Shown piece by piece: positions 63,137 to 64,000 of a stretch of DNA of 64,000 nucleotides. The DNA is taken from NCBI RefSeq assembly GCF_002946355.1, contig NZ_PKOZ01000007.1, forward strand, positions 1 to 64,000, in the 5' to 3' direction. A program made the position numbers and the translations under genes. The number at the start of each line of letters is the position of its first letter. Positions within the stretch are counted from its first letter, which is position 1. The notes below the pieces were generated by a model. It had not been told where the DNA came from. It saw only the letters and a program-made list of their open reading frames with translations, and searched no databases. The DNA is from Pradoshia eiseniae (lineage in GTDB: Bacteria > Bacillota > Bacilli > Bacillales > Pradoshiaceae).

Positions 63137-64000
63137 CTTCTTAATCCAGCCTCCTCTCTGTACTTCTTTAATTCAAGCCTGGCAAGCTGGGCCTTATGCA
63201 CCTCGTCTGGACCATCAGCCAAGCGTAATGTCCGGGCATTCGCCCATTGAGCCGCGAGCGGATAATCCGCTGATACTCCAGCAGCCCCCATACCTTGGAT
63301 AGCCCGGTCAATCACTCGAAGGGCCATATTTGGCGCCACTACCTTAATCATCGCGATTTCCTTTTTAGCTTCCTTATTGCCGACCGTATCCATCATATAG
63401 GCCGCCTTCAATGTCAGCAGACGTGCTTGCTCAATTTCAATGCGGCTATCAGCAACCCATTCCTGGATCACCCCTTGGTTAGCCAGCGGCTTCCCAAACG
63501 CCACCCTTCTTTGTATGCGCTTACATAAAACTTCAAGCGCTCTCTCTGCCGCTCCGATTAATCGCATACAATGATGGATTCTGCCTGGCCCGAGCCTTCC
63601 TTGGGCAATCGCAAAGCCCTTGCCCTCATCCCAAATCATGTTCTCAAGCGGAACCCTCACATTGTCATACGTGATTTCTGCATGTCCATGAGGGGCATGA
63701 TCGTAGCCGAAAACCGGCAAGGTCCGTTCAATTCTTACACCTGGCGTGTTTAACGGCACAAGAATCATTGACTGCTGTTCATGCCGATCTGCAGTCCGGT
63801 CTGTTTTTCCCATTACTATCGCTATCTCACAGCGAGGGTCCCCGGCACCTGATGACCACCACTTCCGGCCATTGATGACATATTCATCCCCGTCTCTGAT
63901 AATGCTCGCTTCAATATTTGTGGCATCAGATGAGGCGACATCCGGCTCAGTCATCGAGAAACAAGAACGAATTTCCCCGTTGAGCAATGGTTTAAGCCAT
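63133..64000 (-). CDS. Acyl-CoA dehydrogenase, ACAD11-like, N-terminus beyond the edge
   Basis: The last 289 residues are present; the frame stays open to the right edge ([19 protein letters not shown]). Blocks shared with human ACAD11 are [57 protein letters not shown] and [10 protein letters not shown]. Where ordinary acyl-CoA dehydrogenases have the catalytic YEG glutamate, ADGPDE is found, as in ACAD11. It should bind FAD and acyl-CoA. The frame extends upstream of an internal TTG, so that TTG is not the start. Confidence 0.92.
   Translation of the reverse strand, partial: WLKPLLNGEIRSCFSMTEPDVASSDATNIEASIIRDGDEYVINGRKWWSSGAGDPRCEIAIVMGKTDRTADRHEQQSMILVPLNTPGVRIERTLPVFGYDHAPHGHAEITYDNVRVPLENMIWDEGKGFAIAQGRLGPGRIHHCMRLIGAAERALEVLCKRIQRRVAFGKPLANQGVIQEWVADSRIEIEQARLLTLKAAYMMDTVGNKEAKKEIAMIKVVAPNMALRVIDRAIQGMGAAGVSADYPLAAQWANARTLRLADGPDEVHKAQLARLELKKYREEAGLRR

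Noticed and set aside
1-64000. CRISPR arrays, tRNA genes, prophage or complete insertion sequences
   Set aside because: None seen: no regularly spaced repeats, no tRNA T-arm/CCA patterns noticed, no transposase, integrase or phage structural genes.

Overview
The window is a contiguous piece of chromosome from an endospore-forming, aerobic member of the Bacillaceae. The evidence is spore genes (sspE, sspK, cotJABC, a yfhS-like gene), Bacillus-type sigma-factor promoters, a quinol oxidase (qoxABCD), PerR, and a gene order from the left edge to about 22.6 kb that mirrors the Bacillus subtilis block rrnD-ygxA-ygzB-perR-ygaF-gsaB-ygaE-ygaD-ygaC-ygaB-sspE-yfhS-mutY-yfhP-sspK-yfhH-recX-yfhE-yfhD. 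The species cannot be fixed from the sequence. No prophage, CRISPR array or complete insertion sequence was seen.

Layout. 1-0.36 kb: the 5' end of a 16S rRNA gene on the minus strand with tandem rrn promoters. 0.36-22.6 kb: the conserved block, interrupted by three extra minus-strand genes (a cobalamin adenosyltransferase, a 2-hydroxyacid dehydrogenase, an M29 aminopeptidase), a K+ channel, a large glutamate synthase gene without a small-subunit partner, and a 185-bp MITE with perfect 8-bp target duplications. 22.6-29.2 kb: a lipoprotein, an ABC-F ATPase (yfmM), a zinc alcohol dehydrogenase (adhB), a ferritin-like protein with a sigma-K-type promoter, an orphan structured RNA unit, and small stress proteins behind sigma-B-type promoters, with a decayed HAD phosphatase among them. 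29.4-33.2 kb: qoxABCD. 33.3-34.4 kb: cotJABC.

35.1-40.2 kb holds a signalling module matching the Bacillus cereus sigma-B control system: RsbY (receiver-PP2C phosphatase), RsbM (CheR-type methyltransferase) and RsbK (hybrid histidine kinase), here without rsbV, rsbW or sigB beside it. Four other genes in the window carry sigma-B-like promoters, so the module probably controls genes seen here. 40.3-54.3 kb: cardiolipin synthase, an amino-acid ABC importer, an AI-2E-family membrane protein, a large TPR-dynamin-like GTPase, nadE, a DoxX protein, a ZIP transporter, a preQ1-I riboswitch with queT, a bacterioferritin-like gene and a DUF368 (PopT-type) membrane protein.

54.3 kb to the right edge: one long minus-strand operon for acyl-CoA catabolism (acyl-CoA dehydrogenase, SDR, acyl-CoA ligase, TetR, 3-hydroxyacyl-CoA dehydrogenase, thioesterase, phosphotransferase-type kinase, ComB-family phosphatase, SDR, enoyl-CoA hydratase/isomerase, quinone oxidoreductase). 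The dehydrogenase is ACAD11-like and the kinase is of the family fused to it in human ACAD10/ACAD11, so this looks like a split 4-hydroxyacyl-CoA degradation system. The ComB-family gene inside it has no assigned role. This operon and the orphan RNA at 26.9-27.2 kb are the two most interesting items.
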